Of a DNA stretch of 62,205 nt, positions 51,454 through 59,709 are shown piece by piece. Under the pieces are notes generated by a model. The model made no database searches and was not told where the DNA came from. It saw nothing but the letters and a program-made list of their open reading frames with translations. Where the stretch lies: positions 114,145 to 176,349 of the forward strand of contig DETK01000017.1 in assembly GCA_002361615.1 (NCBI GenBank), given 5' to 3'. This DNA comes from Bacteroidales bacterium UBA3290. Its GTDB lineage: Bacteria > Bacteroidota > Bacteroidia > Bacteroidales > UBA932. The translations under genes and the position numbers were made by a program. Positions within the stretch are counted from its first letter, which is position 1; each line of letters begins with the position of its first letter.

Positions 51454-52586
51454 TACAGTTACCCAGCGAGTTCGACGATATCCGTCCTTATTATGATTCG
51501 GAAATCCCGGCAGCCATGGAGCGCATGGCTTCCGACCCGATCCTGATTCCGGCCCTCAAGTTCATCGACAAGCAGATGGACGTGGAGACCTTCAAGGCCC
51601 ATCTGCGCAGGATCAAGACCTCCGACCAGTTCCAGGTCGAAGTGATGTTGCCGCTGTGCATGGCCATCGTCGGCAAGACGATCGACAAGTTCACTTCCAG
51701 CGGCGCGGAGCACATCGACGGAAGTCACGGCACGCTTTACATCTCCAATCACCGCGATATCGTGATGGACGCCTATCTGCACCAGATCGTCCTGCACGAA
51801 TACGGGCTGGAAACCTGCCACATCACTTTCGGCAGCAACCTCATGGAACCGCAGTTCGTGGTCGATTTCGGCTTGTCCAACAAGATGTTCCGTACCGACC
51901 GCAAGACGAGCAACGTACGCAGTTTCCTCCGCTCGTCGCAGCATCTGTCCGCCTACATCAACTATGTGGTCACGCACGGCGAGTCGCTTTGGATCGCCCA
52001 GCGCAACGGCCGGACGAAGGACGGACGCGACCAGACCGAACCGGGGCTGGTCCGTATGCTGCTGATGGGCGGCAACCGGCGTTCCCAGATCGAGGCCCTG
52101 CATGTCACGCCGCTGTCCGTCTCCTATCAGTGGGAGCCCTGCGATATCCTGAAGGCCGTGGAGCGTTACCGTTCGCTCGATGGAATGCCCTATGTCAAGG
52201 CACAGGGCGAAGACCTGCAGAGCATCATTACGGGCATCACTTCGCCGAAAGGGAACGTCCACCTGTCATTCGGCCATCCGATCGATACCTCCGGCTTCTG
52301 CGACCCGCTCCGTCGCGAGGACATCCACTCCGTGGCTGCCCAGATCGACGCGCAGGTATGGCGGGGCTACAGGTTGTGGGATACGAACTATGTGGGGTAT
52401 GACCTGCTCAACGGAAGTTCCCGCTTCGCCGGTCTGTACACGCCGGAGCTCAAGGAGCGCTTCCTCGATAAGATGCAGCGGGACATCAGCGGCTATCCTT
52501 CCCTGGAAGAGGGCAAGCTGCGTGAACTTTACCTGAAGATTTACGCCGGACCGGTGTATCAGAGTCCGGACGCCTTGAAAGACTAG
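51450..52586 (+). CDS. PlsC-like glycerol-phosphate-type acyltransferase
   Basis: 378 residues. ISNHRDIVMDAYL supplies the H-x4-D acyltransferase motif, and the segment WIAQRNGRTKDGRDQTEPG resembles the second (FPEGxR-like) site. It is larger than normal PlsC. In aryl-polyene clusters one acyltransferase joins the polyene to a lipid or sugar. It is the last gene of the plus-strand cluster: it overlaps the ligase by 4 nt and its TAG interlocks with the stop of the convergent LytM gene in CTAG (52583-52586). Confidence 0.85.
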   Translation: MIQLPSEFDDIRPYYDSEIPAAMERMASDPILIPALKFIDKQMDVETFKAHLRRIKTSDQFQVEVMLPLCMAIVGKTIDKFTSSGAEHIDGSHGTLYISNHRDIVMDAYLHQIVLHEYGLETCHITFGSNLMEPQFVVDFGLSNKMFRTDRKTSNVRSFLRSSQHLSAYINYVVTHGESLWIAQRNGRTKDGRDQTEPGLVRMLLMGGNRRSQIEALHVTPLSVSYQWEPCDILKAVERYRSLDGMPYVKAQGEDLQSIITGITSPKGNVHLSFGHPIDTSGFCDPLRREDIHSVAAQIDAQVWRGYRLWDTNYVGYDLLNGSSRFAGLYTPELKERFLDKMQRDISGYPSLEEGKLRELYLKIYAGPVYQSPDALKD

Positions 52587-53749
52587 CGCCGGAGCCACTT
52601 TTCCGGATCCTGCTTGTCGGTGCCCTTCCAGACCTGGAAGTGGAGCGACGAGGCGTTTCCGTCCACTTCGAGGGTACCGAGCTTTTCACCGGTCTTGATC
52701 TTCTGCCCGCTCTTCACGCTGACTTTGGAAAGTTTGCAGTACAGGGTGAAATACTCGCCGTGCTGCACCAGCACGCACTGGTTGTAGCCCGGCATGACGA
52801 TGATCTTGCGTACTTCGCCGTCGAATACGCTGAATACATCGGCCCCTTTGGCCGTGGAGAAGGTGATGCCGGGATTGTCGGGCAGCTTGAGGTTCTTGTA
52901 AACGGGGTGGTTGTGCACGCCGAAGCGTTCCGTGATGACACCCTGCTTCAGCGGCCAGGGCAGTTTGCCCTTGTTCTTCGCGAATTCGCCCGAGAGGGCC
53001 GTGTCAACCTTGGTCTGGTCTTTCTTCTGTTCGGCCACGGTCGACTTGAGCATCTTCTGGATTTCCTTGTTGAGCCGGTCCACCTCCTTGCGCTTGGCCG
53101 CCAGGTCGGCGCGATACTGTTTCTCGCTCTTGGCCAGGCGCTTCATGTCTTCCTGCGACTGCTTCTGCTCGGCTACGAGCTTCTTGTATTCCTCCTCCCG
53201 CTCCGCGCGGGTCGACTGTGCTTCGGCCTTGATGGCCGCGAGTTTCTCTCTCTCCTGGTGCAGTTCGTCCTGCTTCTCGCGCATCTTGTCCGCCTGGAGG
53301 CTCACTTCGCTGGCCAGGCTCTTGAGGAAGGCGAAGCGCCGGTAGCCCTGCCCGATGTTTTCGCTCGAGAGGATGTAGAGGAACCACACGCGTGTGTCGC
53401 GGTTCTTGTAGGTGTTGTAGATGAGCTTCTCGTAGTAGGTTTCCAGCGTGTCGAGCTCTTTCTGGAGCCGGTTGATCTCGCGCTGCTTGGCGGTCATCTC
53501 GTCGTTGATCAGGGCGATCTTCTTGTCGAGGTCCGAGATCAGCGTCTGGCGGTTGGTCACCCGCCGGCGGATGAGCGTAAGTTGTTCGGTAGTGGCTTTC
53601 TGCTTGCTGGTGATCGACTTGAGCTGGTTGTCGATGAAATTGATCTCCTCTTCGATCTTGCGCTTGCGCTCGGTCTGCTTCGAGACGTCCTGCCCGAAGG
53701 CGGACGTGCCGAGAAGCAAGAGGGTAAGCAGGAGGAGGAACCGTTTCAT
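52583..53749 (-). CDS. EnvC-like protein with degenerate LytM (M23) domain
   Basis: 388 residues with a signal peptide (LLLLTLLLLGTSAFGQ). A long coiled coil (about 25-255) precedes a C-terminal LytM domain. The zinc-binding residues are mostly lost: the usual HxGxD segment reads FSTAKGADVFSVFDG and the tyrosine strand reads LYCKLSKV, leaving LHFQVW. EnvC-type proteins with such a degenerate domain activate amidases for cell separation instead of cutting peptidoglycan themselves. It follows the TPR gene by 10 bp on the same strand. Confidence 0.88.
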   Translation of the reverse strand: MKRFLLLLTLLLLGTSAFGQDVSKQTERKRKIEEEINFIDNQLKSITSKQKATTEQLTLIRRRVTNRQTLISDLDKKIALINDEMTAKQREINRLQKELDTLETYYEKLIYNTYKNRDTRVWFLYILSSENIGQGYRRFAFLKSLASEVSLQADKMREKQDELHQEREKLAAIKAEAQSTRAEREEEYKKLVAEQKQSQEDMKRLAKSEKQYRADLAAKRKEVDRLNKEIQKMLKSTVAEQKKDQTKVDTALSGEFAKNKGKLPWPLKQGVITERFGVHNHPVYKNLKLPDNPGITFSTAKGADVFSVFDGEVRKIIVMPGYNQCVLVQHGEYFTLYCKLSKVSVKSGQKIKTGEKLGTLEVDGNASSLHFQVWKGTDKQDPEKWLRR

Positions 53750-53759
53750 CGCCGCGTCT

Positions 53760-55403
53760 TTAATCGTCCGTCATGGCTGCCGCCTGGTTGAAGTAGATGT
53801 TGGCCAGGTCTTTCTCCCCGAGTTTTTCCAGCACCACGGCATAGTGCTGCAGGATGGTCTTGCTCTCCTTGCCGCCGTAGAGCATGGCGTGCTTGAAGAT
53901 GGCCTTCGCCTCGATATCCTCCCCGAGCAGGTGCAGGATCCAGGCATAGGTGTCCAGATAGGTGGGATTGTCGGGCTCAGCGGTGATGGTCTTGCGGCTC
54001 ATCTCCTTGGCTTTCTTGAGGTTCTTGCCTTCCAGGGAAAGGTAGTAGGCGTAGTTGTTGAGCACCGGATTGTAGTCCGGGTCGATCTTCAGGGCGCGTT
54101 CGTAGTATTTATAGGCCTTCTTGCTGTCACCCTTGAGGTGATAGATGTCGCCGATGGATGAGCAGGTGACCTTCATCACTGTCGTGTCTTTCGGATTGAG
54201 ATTGAGAATCCGCTCGTAGTCGGTCAGGGAGGCGTCGTAGTCCTTCTGCTGCAGGTTGGCGATGGCCCTCAGCTGGAGAATGTCGGGATTGTCGGGGAAG
54301 CTTTCGATGGCTGCCGAGGACTGCTCGGCGAGCGCCTGCCAGGACTGCTGGTAGTAGAGCAGGATGAGATACTGCAGGGCCGCGTCGCTGCTGGCGGGGT
54401 GCTGCTCCATGTTCTGCCGCATGATTTCGATGGACAGGTGCGGACGTCCCGTCCGGTAGTAGAACCCGCCGATCAGGCCGTTGATGGTGCTGTCGGTGGG
54501 ATGGGTCTCGTGCAGGTCGATCATGATCTGGTCGAATTCCGGAAGGAAGGTGCGCACGAACTGCGGGTTGGCGGTCATCTGCTCGACCTGTTCCGCCTTG
54601 ACGCCGGGCTGGATGTACGGGTCCCGGATCAGGTGCGAGAAACATTCGAAGAATTCGTCATACTGGCGGAGGACCTGGTGCACGGTGGCTTTGCCGTACC
54701 AGGCGGGCGCGTAGTCGGGCTCCATGGCGATAGCCTCGTCGTAGTAGTTCATGGCCAGGGAGTCGCGGTAGGTGCTGGCGTAGTAGTCGCCCAGGACGGA
54801 GGCCAGGCGGGGCGTGCGGCACTCTTCAAAATAGGCTGCCAGGGCCGTATAGACGCTGTCGGGGTCCGGGTTGGGGCGCTTGAGCAGCAGTTCGGTGCGG
54901 GTAAGGCCCACGATTTCGCTCCGGCCTTTGATGCGGTCGATCTGGTCGAGGGTGGAAAGGGCCTTGTCGATGTCGTTTTCCGAGAGATAGACGTTGATCA
55001 GGTCGAAGTACAGGTCGGTCTTCTTGGGAAAGTCGGTCGAGAGGGCCTCGAGCATCGGAACGGCCAGTTCCTGACGGTCGGAGTGCAGGTAGAAGAGCGA
55101 AAGGTTATAGCGGTACCAGAAATTGTCGGGTGAAAGGGCGACGGCCTTCTTGAGCCATTCCTCCGCTTCGGCCTCGCGCTTCTTGTCGCCGGCCAGGATC
55201 GAGGCGATATAGTAGCAGGCAGCGTCGTTGCCCGGGTTCTCCCGGACTTCTTCCCGGAAGAGCCGCAGCGCTTCCTGGAGATCGCCCTGCTGGTAATTCT
55301 TCAAGGCGTCGATATACTTGACAGACTGGGCCTGTAGGCCGATGGAAGCGCCCAGGAGGAGGATTGCGCAGAGGATCGTGCGTAAAAATCTTGAACTGTC
55401 CAT
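53760..55403 (-). CDS. Secreted tetratricopeptide-repeat protein
   Basis: 547 residues from the ATG at 55403, which lies 20 nt after a -7 element; the longer frame to 55508 has an unlikely beginning. A signal peptide (LCAILLLGASIGLQAQ) is followed by many TPR units, for example AEEWLKKAVALSPDNFWYRYNL and AYKYYERALKIDPDYNPVLNNYAYYLSL. It probably scaffolds an envelope complex, perhaps with the EnvC-like product encoded 10 bp downstream. Confidence 0.88.
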   Translation of the reverse strand: MDSSRFLRTILCAILLLGASIGLQAQSVKYIDALKNYQQGDLQEALRLFREEVRENPGNDAACYYIASILAGDKKREAEAEEWLKKAVALSPDNFWYRYNLSLFYLHSDRQELAVPMLEALSTDFPKKTDLYFDLINVYLSENDIDKALSTLDQIDRIKGRSEIVGLTRTELLLKRPNPDPDSVYTALAAYFEECRTPRLASVLGDYYASTYRDSLAMNYYDEAIAMEPDYAPAWYGKATVHQVLRQYDEFFECFSHLIRDPYIQPGVKAEQVEQMTANPQFVRTFLPEFDQIMIDLHETHPTDSTINGLIGGFYYRTGRPHLSIEIMRQNMEQHPASSDAALQYLILLYYQQSWQALAEQSSAAIESFPDNPDILQLRAIANLQQKDYDASLTDYERILNLNPKDTTVMKVTCSSIGDIYHLKGDSKKAYKYYERALKIDPDYNPVLNNYAYYLSLEGKNLKKAKEMSRKTITAEPDNPTYLDTYAWILHLLGEDIEAKAIFKHAMLYGGKESKTILQHYAVVLEKLGEKDLANIYFNQAAAMTDD

Positions 55404-55423
55404 CTTTTTTTCTAAATTCGTTA

Positions 55424-55431
55424 CAAAAATA
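55424..55431 (-). promoter_or_regulatory. -7 element of the TPR-EnvC operon
   Basis: TATTTTTG on the minus strand fits TAnnTTTG and lies 20 nt before the ATG. Candidate TTTG boxes upstream are 16 and 23 nt away, so no -33 call is made. Confidence 0.45.
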
Positions 55432-55523
55432 ATGGTAAAAACCCTAACAAAAAACAAACCACAAAAAAAATGCGGAGGGGGACGCAACATTTGACCCCCT
55501 TTCTGCATCTATAGTTTGCATCG

Positions 55524-56081
55524 ATGAGTGAAGGCTCCACATATACGGAAGCGGAACTGATCGCCCGATGCGTGAAAGGCGATCGCGTTGCGCAGCGGAT
55601 GTTGTATGAAAGATACTCATCGGTCATGTATCCCGTGTGTGTGCGCTATTTGGGAAGAGAGGATGCAAAGGACGTGTTGCAGGAAGGATTCCTGACGGTC
55701 TTTGAAAAAATCGGCACCTACAAGGGTGAAGGCTCCTTCGAGGGTTGGATGCGGAAGATTTTCGTCAACGCCTCGCTGATGCAGATCCGCAGGAGTGACG
55801 CCCTGCGTCACGCGGAAGACATCGACGAGACCCCCGAATCGGGCGGCTCGCTCGACTACGGCGTCCTGGAGCAGATCTCCTCACGGGAGATCATGGACCA
55901 GGTCGCGACGCTCCCGCAGGGGCTGCGAAGCGTCTTCAACCTGTTCGTGCTGGACGGATACTCCCACGCGGAGGTGGGTGCGATGCTGGGCATTACCGAA
56001 CAGTCTTCGCGCTCCCAGGTAAGCCGTGCGAGGAGTCTGTTACAGGAAAAGATAAAGAAATTATATGAACGAAAGAAGTGA
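55524..56081 (+). CDS. ECF RNA polymerase sigma factor
   Basis: 185 residues. Region 2 is recognisable in RCVKGDRVAQRMLYERYSSVMYPVCVRYLGREDAKDVLQEGFLTVFEKI, and region 4 in LPQGLRSVFNLFVLDGYSHAEVGAMLGITEQSSRSQVSRARSLL. It would direct polymerase to a small regulon. The overlapping downstream gene (17 nt) encodes a membrane protein with an anti-sigma-like N terminus, its probable controller. A near-consensus TTTG and TATAGTTTG lie upstream but do not match the spacing of the other promoters. Confidence 0.94.
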   Translation: MSEGSTYTEAELIARCVKGDRVAQRMLYERYSSVMYPVCVRYLGREDAKDVLQEGFLTVFEKIGTYKGEGSFEGWMRKIFVNASLMQIRRSDALRHAEDIDETPESGGSLDYGVLEQISSREIMDQVATLPQGLRSVFNLFVLDGYSHAEVGAMLGITEQSSRSQVSRARSLLQEKIKKLYERKK

Positions 56082-57273
56082 TTTTGACGAACTGCTGCGC
56101 AGTCGCCTCGAGGGGATGAGCGAGCCGGCGCCCGATGTCTGGGAAGGCATCGTCAAGGGCCTGGATCGCCATCGCCGCGCGGTCATCTTCCGGCGCTTCT
56201 CGGTAGGCGTGGCGGCAGCGGCCGCCGGCCTGGCCATCGCCTGGCTGGTGTTCCGCGGCCCGCAGACCGGCGAGCAGCTGCAGGTCCCCGTCCAGACCGC
56301 CCAGCACGTGGACGTGACCACACCCGGACCCGTCACGGACGAAACGCCCGAAATTGCGCCGATCGCCGAACAAGTTGCCGCTTTCACGCGCAACCAGTCC
56401 GTCGCCCGCGCTGAAAAAGTGGACAAACCTTCCACTCCGGCCACCGCCGTCCCCGTCTCCGATCAGACCGGCGAACCCGTTGAACCGAAGACCGAACCCC
56501 AGCCTTCCGTAGCAACCGAGCCTGCTGCCAACCCGGCTGAAACGCCCTCCGTCGAGCCGAATAAACCTGTCGAGCCCCAACCCCAACTGACCGAAGACGA
56601 CCTTCCCGACGGTTTCTGGGACGGAGACGACACCGATACCCGTAAGACACACACATCTCAACTCACCATATTCTCCAATCTGACGGCCGTCGCCTCGGAA
56701 AACGACCTTATCTACAAGGCCAGCCCGTCGCACGCCTCCTCCCAGACCGGTAAAGGTCAGGCCACGAGCTCCGTGGAGCCGCTTTCAGGCTCGCCGAAGT
56801 TCTTCGTGCCGCTGAGCGCAGGCGTGCAGGTTGCCGTGCCGCTGACCGAACGTCTCCTGGTGGCCTCGGGCCTTCGCTACACCTATCTTGTCTCCCAGTA
56901 TGACATGCTGGTCAACAAGGAAAAATTCGAAGGTGCCTACAACCAGCTCCATTACCTCGGCATTCCGCTCGAACTCTCGTATCGTTTCGTACAGACCTAC
57001 GGTTTCGGCCTTTATGCCTCCGTGGGCGGCGCGGCTGAAAAGTGCGTAGCCCAGCGCTATGTATATGGCAGCAACACGCTGCGCGAGAAAGTGGGCGGCC
57101 TCCAGTGGTCGGCCCAGGCAGGTCTGGGTGCGGAATACTGGTTCGCGCAGCGCGCGGGCATCTATTTCGACCCGAGCCTGGTGTACTATTTCGACAACAG
57201 CCAGCCGCTCAGCATCCGGACCCAGCAGCCCCTCCAAGCCCGTTTCGAGGTGGGTCTGCGCTTCAAGCTCTGA
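56065..57273 (+). CDS. Anti-sigma-like membrane protein with outer-membrane beta-barrel-type C terminus
   Basis: 402 residues. Residues 1-43 are charged and cytoplasmic-looking (FDELLRSRLEGMSEPAPDVWEGI), as in Bacteroidetes anti-sigma partners. One membrane helix follows (FSVGVAAAAAGLAIAWLVF, about 45-63), then a Pro/Thr-rich linker to about 190. The C-terminal half is strand-rich and resembles porin/PorT-type barrels (LLVASGLRYTYLVSQYDML; LGAEYWFAQRAGIYFDPSLVYYF), ending RFEVGLRFKL. It could link outer-membrane state to sigma-factor release. This role is inferred from topology and overlap with the sigma gene. Confidence 0.75.
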   Translation: MNERSDFDELLRSRLEGMSEPAPDVWEGIVKGLDRHRRAVIFRRFSVGVAAAAAGLAIAWLVFRGPQTGEQLQVPVQTAQHVDVTTPGPVTDETPEIAPIAEQVAAFTRNQSVARAEKVDKPSTPATAVPVSDQTGEPVEPKTEPQPSVATEPAANPAETPSVEPNKPVEPQPQLTEDDLPDGFWDGDDTDTRKTHTSQLTIFSNLTAVASENDLIYKASPSHASSQTGKGQATSSVEPLSGSPKFFVPLSAGVQVAVPLTERLLVASGLRYTYLVSQYDMLVNKEKFEGAYNQLHYLGIPLELSYRFVQTYGFGLYASVGGAAEKCVAQRYVYGSNTLREKVGGLQWSAQAGLGAEYWFAQRAGIYFDPSLVYYFDNSQPLSIRTQQPLQARFEVGLRFKL

Positions 57274-57305
57274 AACAGAAAACACACATTTTTTTGATTT
57301 TTTTG

Positions 57306-57338
57306 AAAAACGGTTAATCTTCTAACCGTTTTTTTTAT
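57306..57338 (+). terminator. Intrinsic terminator of the sigma/anti-sigma operon
   Basis: AAAAACGGTTA (57306-57316) pairs with TAACCGTTTTT (57323-57333) around ATCTTC, and the T tract continues to 57336. It begins 32 bp after the stop codon. Confidence 0.9.
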
Positions 57339-57354
57339 TGCGCTCCGTCCACTT

Positions 57355-57362
57355 TATCTTTG
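57355..57362 (+). promoter_or_regulatory. -7 element of the comM-like gene
   Basis: TATCTTTG lies 24 nt before the ATG at 57387. No -33 match lies 20 nt upstream; the terminator T tract occupies that place. Confidence 0.5.
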
Positions 57363-57386
57363 CCGGAGAACCAAAGAGGACGGATT

Positions 57387-58940
57387 ATGCTGAACAAATG
57401 CTATTGTGCGACCTGCGTCGGGGTTGAGGCGGTCGTGGTTACGGTGGAGGTCGACCTGTCGACCGGAATCGGAATCCATCTGGTGGGGCTGCCCGACAGT
57501 GCCGTGCGGGAGAGCCTGCTTCGTGTCGTCACGGCGCTTACTTCCTACGGTTTCCGGATACCGGGCCGGAAACTGGTGGTCAATCTGGCCCCGGCTGACA
57601 TCCGCAAGGAAGGCTCTGCCTACGACCTGGCTATCGCCATCGGGATGCTCGCTGTCTCTGAACAGATTGCCCCCGTAGATGGAGATCGTTTCGTCATTAT
57701 GGGCGAGCTGGCGCTCGACGGGCGTATCCGGCCGGTCAACGGCGTCCTGCCCGTAGCGCTCCGTGCCCGGGCCGACGGCTTCCAGGGCTGCATTTTCCCT
57801 GCTGCGTCGGCCGGTGAAGCCTCGGAACTGGAAGGGCTGGAAGTCTATGGCGTGTCGACCTTGGCCGAAGCTATCGAGGTAGTGACGCAGCGTGACGGCT
57901 GCCAGGCGCTGCGCGTGCACCGTGCGCCGGATACAGGGCCTTTTCAGCCCTCCGGCAACGATTTCCGCCAGGTCCGGGGCCAGCACGTGGCCAAACGCGG
58001 GCTGGAGATTGCCGCCGCTGGGGGGCACAACCTGATTTTTGTCGGAGCGCCCGGCAGTGGAAAGAGCCTGATGGCCTCGTGCCTGCCCTCTATCCTGCCA
58101 CCGATGACGCGTGAAGAGGCCATCGAGACTGGCAAGATCTATTCGGTAGCCGGACGCGGCATCCGCAGCGGCGGATTGATGCGGGAGCGCCCTTTCCGTG
58201 CACCGCACCATAGTGCCAGCCTCGTATCGCTCATCGGTGGAGGCCCCCTGGCGGGTCCGGGTGAGGTCTCCTTGGCCGATAATGGCGTACTCTATCTGGA
58301 TGAAATCGCCCAGTTCGGAAAAGGACTGCTCGATGCGCTGCGGCAGCCACTGGAAGACGGGCACGTGACCATTTCCCGGGCACGTTACAAGGTCGACTAT
58401 CCGGCGCATTTCATGCTGGTAGCCTCGATGAATCCGTGCCCTTGCGGCTACTACGGGGATGATTCCGGCCGCTGCACCTGCAGCCGCGGAGCGGTGGAAG
58501 GCTATCTCTCGCGGATCTCGGGTCCGATGATGGACAGGATCGATCTGCAAGTATGGACGAAGAGCTTGTCGGCCACGGAGTTGCTGGGTATTACCGGAGA
58601 GAGGGGAAAGCAGCGCGAAGAGGAATGCAGCGCTGTCATCGCGGAGCGGGTGGCACGGGCCAGGGCGGTGCAGGAGGCCCGCTTTGCCGGCGAAGGGTTT
58701 TTCACCAATGCGGCGATGGGTGCGCGGCAGGTGGAACGTTTCTGTACCCTGTCGGAGGATTGTCGGCAAACGCTCGAAAAGATCCTCGACCGGATGGGCC
58801 TCTCAGCCCGCGCCTACACCCGCATCCTGAAGGTTGCCCGTACGATTGCCGACCTGGCCGGTGAAGCGGCCATCCTTCCCGCCCATCTGGTTGAAGCCGC
58901 CGGTTACCGCTTTCTCGACCGCCGAAAACTGTTTGATTGA
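57387..58940 (+). CDS. YifB/ComM-family AAA+ ATPase (Mg-chelatase-like)
   Basis: 517 residues from the ATG at 57387. The N-terminal ribosomal S5-like fold domain (GIHLVGLPDSAVRESLLRV; PGRKLVVNLAPADIRKEGSAYDLAIAIG) precedes the AAA+ module: Walker A VGAPGSGKSLM, FRAPHHSASLVSLIGGG, Walker B VLYLDEIAQF and the zinc-like CPCGYYGDDSGRCTCS. ComM is a helicase that promotes branch migration during integration of transforming DNA. Its role here may be DNA recombination. ORF6N starts 19 bp later. Confidence 0.94.
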   Translation: MLNKCYCATCVGVEAVVVTVEVDLSTGIGIHLVGLPDSAVRESLLRVVTALTSYGFRIPGRKLVVNLAPADIRKEGSAYDLAIAIGMLAVSEQIAPVDGDRFVIMGELALDGRIRPVNGVLPVALRARADGFQGCIFPAASAGEASELEGLEVYGVSTLAEAIEVVTQRDGCQALRVHRAPDTGPFQPSGNDFRQVRGQHVAKRGLEIAAAGGHNLIFVGAPGSGKSLMASCLPSILPPMTREEAIETGKIYSVAGRGIRSGGLMRERPFRAPHHSASLVSLIGGGPLAGPGEVSLADNGVLYLDEIAQFGKGLLDALRQPLEDGHVTISRARYKVDYPAHFMLVASMNPCPCGYYGDDSGRCTCSRGAVEGYLSRISGPMMDRIDLQVWTKSLSATELLGITGERGKQREEECSAVIAERVARARAVQEARFAGEGFFTNAAMGARQVERFCTLSEDCRQTLEKILDRMGLSARAYTRILKVARTIADLAGEAAILPAHLVEAAGYRFLDRRKLFD

Positions 58941-58959
58941 AAAGGAAAAGACTGTCAAA

Positions 58960-59517
58960 ATGAACGAATTGATTAAATTTCATGATGTTGAAAAACGAGT
59001 GATACAACTGCGAGGGAAAGACGTATTGCTGGACTATGCCGTTGCAGAATTGTATGGAGTGGAGACAAAACGTGTAAACGAAGCAGTAAAAAACAATCCG
59101 GAAAAGTTTCCACAGGGATATGTGTTTGAAATATCAAAGGCGGAAATGGCCGGTTTTGCGGTCGAAAATTTCGACCGCAAAACCGAAAACAAGGCGAGAT
59201 TCCTTCCTAAGGCATTCACGGAGAAGGGATTGTATATGCTTGCAACGATTCTGAAAAGCCAGAAGGCAACACAAACGACAATCGCCATCATTGAGGCGTT
59301 CGCAAAGATGAGGGAACTCTCGCGGACTATTGGCGAGATAGCTTCCCATCAAGACGAAGACGACAAAAAAGAGTTGGTTAGAAAAAGCGGTCAGATAATG
59401 GCTGACCTGTTTGGTCAAGACCTGAAAACAACCGATACGGAAACGGAAATTGAATTGAACTTCGCTGTGCTGAAGCTCAAGCATACGGTTAAACGCAAGA
59501 AAGACAAGAAGAAGTAG
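58960..59517 (+). CDS. ORF6N-domain protein
   Basis: 185 residues. The N-terminal ORF6N (KilA-N-related) DNA-binding domain is seen in VIQLRGKDVLLDYAVAELYGVETKRVNEAVKNNPEKFPQGYVF and FTEKGLYMLATILKSQKA; a basic Lys-rich tail ends the protein (KRKKDKKK). The family is linked to phages and mobile elements. Its A+T-richer composition differs from comM upstream, suggesting transfer. Codons for GFAVENFDRKTEN contain a 35-nt perfect palindrome (59151-59185). The ATG at 58960 is chosen because the longer frame runs into comM. Confidence 0.85.
   Translation: MNELIKFHDVEKRVIQLRGKDVLLDYAVAELYGVETKRVNEAVKNNPEKFPQGYVFEISKAEMAGFAVENFDRKTENKARFLPKAFTEKGLYMLATILKSQKATQTTIAIIEAFAKMRELSRTIGEIASHQDEDDKKELVRKSGQIMADLFGQDLKTTDTETEIELNFAVLKLKHTVKRKKDKKK
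59151..59185. repeat. 35-nt perfect palindrome inside the ORF6N gene
   Basis: CGGTTTTGCGGTCGAAA (59151-59167), one A, then the exact reverse complement (59169-59185). The 17-bp arms would give a very stable hairpin in mRNA or a cruciform in DNA. Confidence 0.9.
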
Positions 59518-59694
59518 TTACTTCGTCTGTTTCAGGAAGTCGCAGCCGTGGCAGCCTTGGCAGGAGGTGCGGGGGCAGGATTTGGTGTTGCAGCCGCAGT
59601 CGGTGAGCTTGCGGCCGCTGCGGTGATTGAGCCACAGGGCCAGGCCCAGGAGGGCAGCGACGAGAGTCAGGACGAGGATGGTCGGGAGGTTCAT
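59518..59694 (-). CDS. FeoB-associated Cys-rich membrane protein
   Basis: 58 residues. One N-terminal membrane helix (TILVLTLVAALLGLALWL) is followed by a cysteine-rich tail, DCGCNTKSCPRTSCQGCHGCDF. Small proteins of this type lie beside feoB in many Bacteroidetes and may bind iron. It begins 15 bp after the feoB stop on the same strand. Its stop directly abuts the convergent ORF6N stop. An ATG 9 nt upstream is possible. Confidence 0.83.
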   Translation of the reverse strand: MNLPTILVLTLVAALLGLALWLNHRSGRKLTDCGCNTKSCPRTSCQGCHGCDFLKQTK

Positions 59695-59709
59695 GGCTGA
59701 CAAACGTTT

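Noticed and set aside
33708..52586. Flexirubin or dialkylresorcinol cluster
   Set aside because: No DarA/DarB-type enzymes and no ammonia-lyase were found; aryl-polyene-type is the safer description.
52583..53749. Active M23 endopeptidase
   Set aside because: The zinc ligands of the LytM site are mostly replaced, so an EnvC-like regulatory role is more likely.
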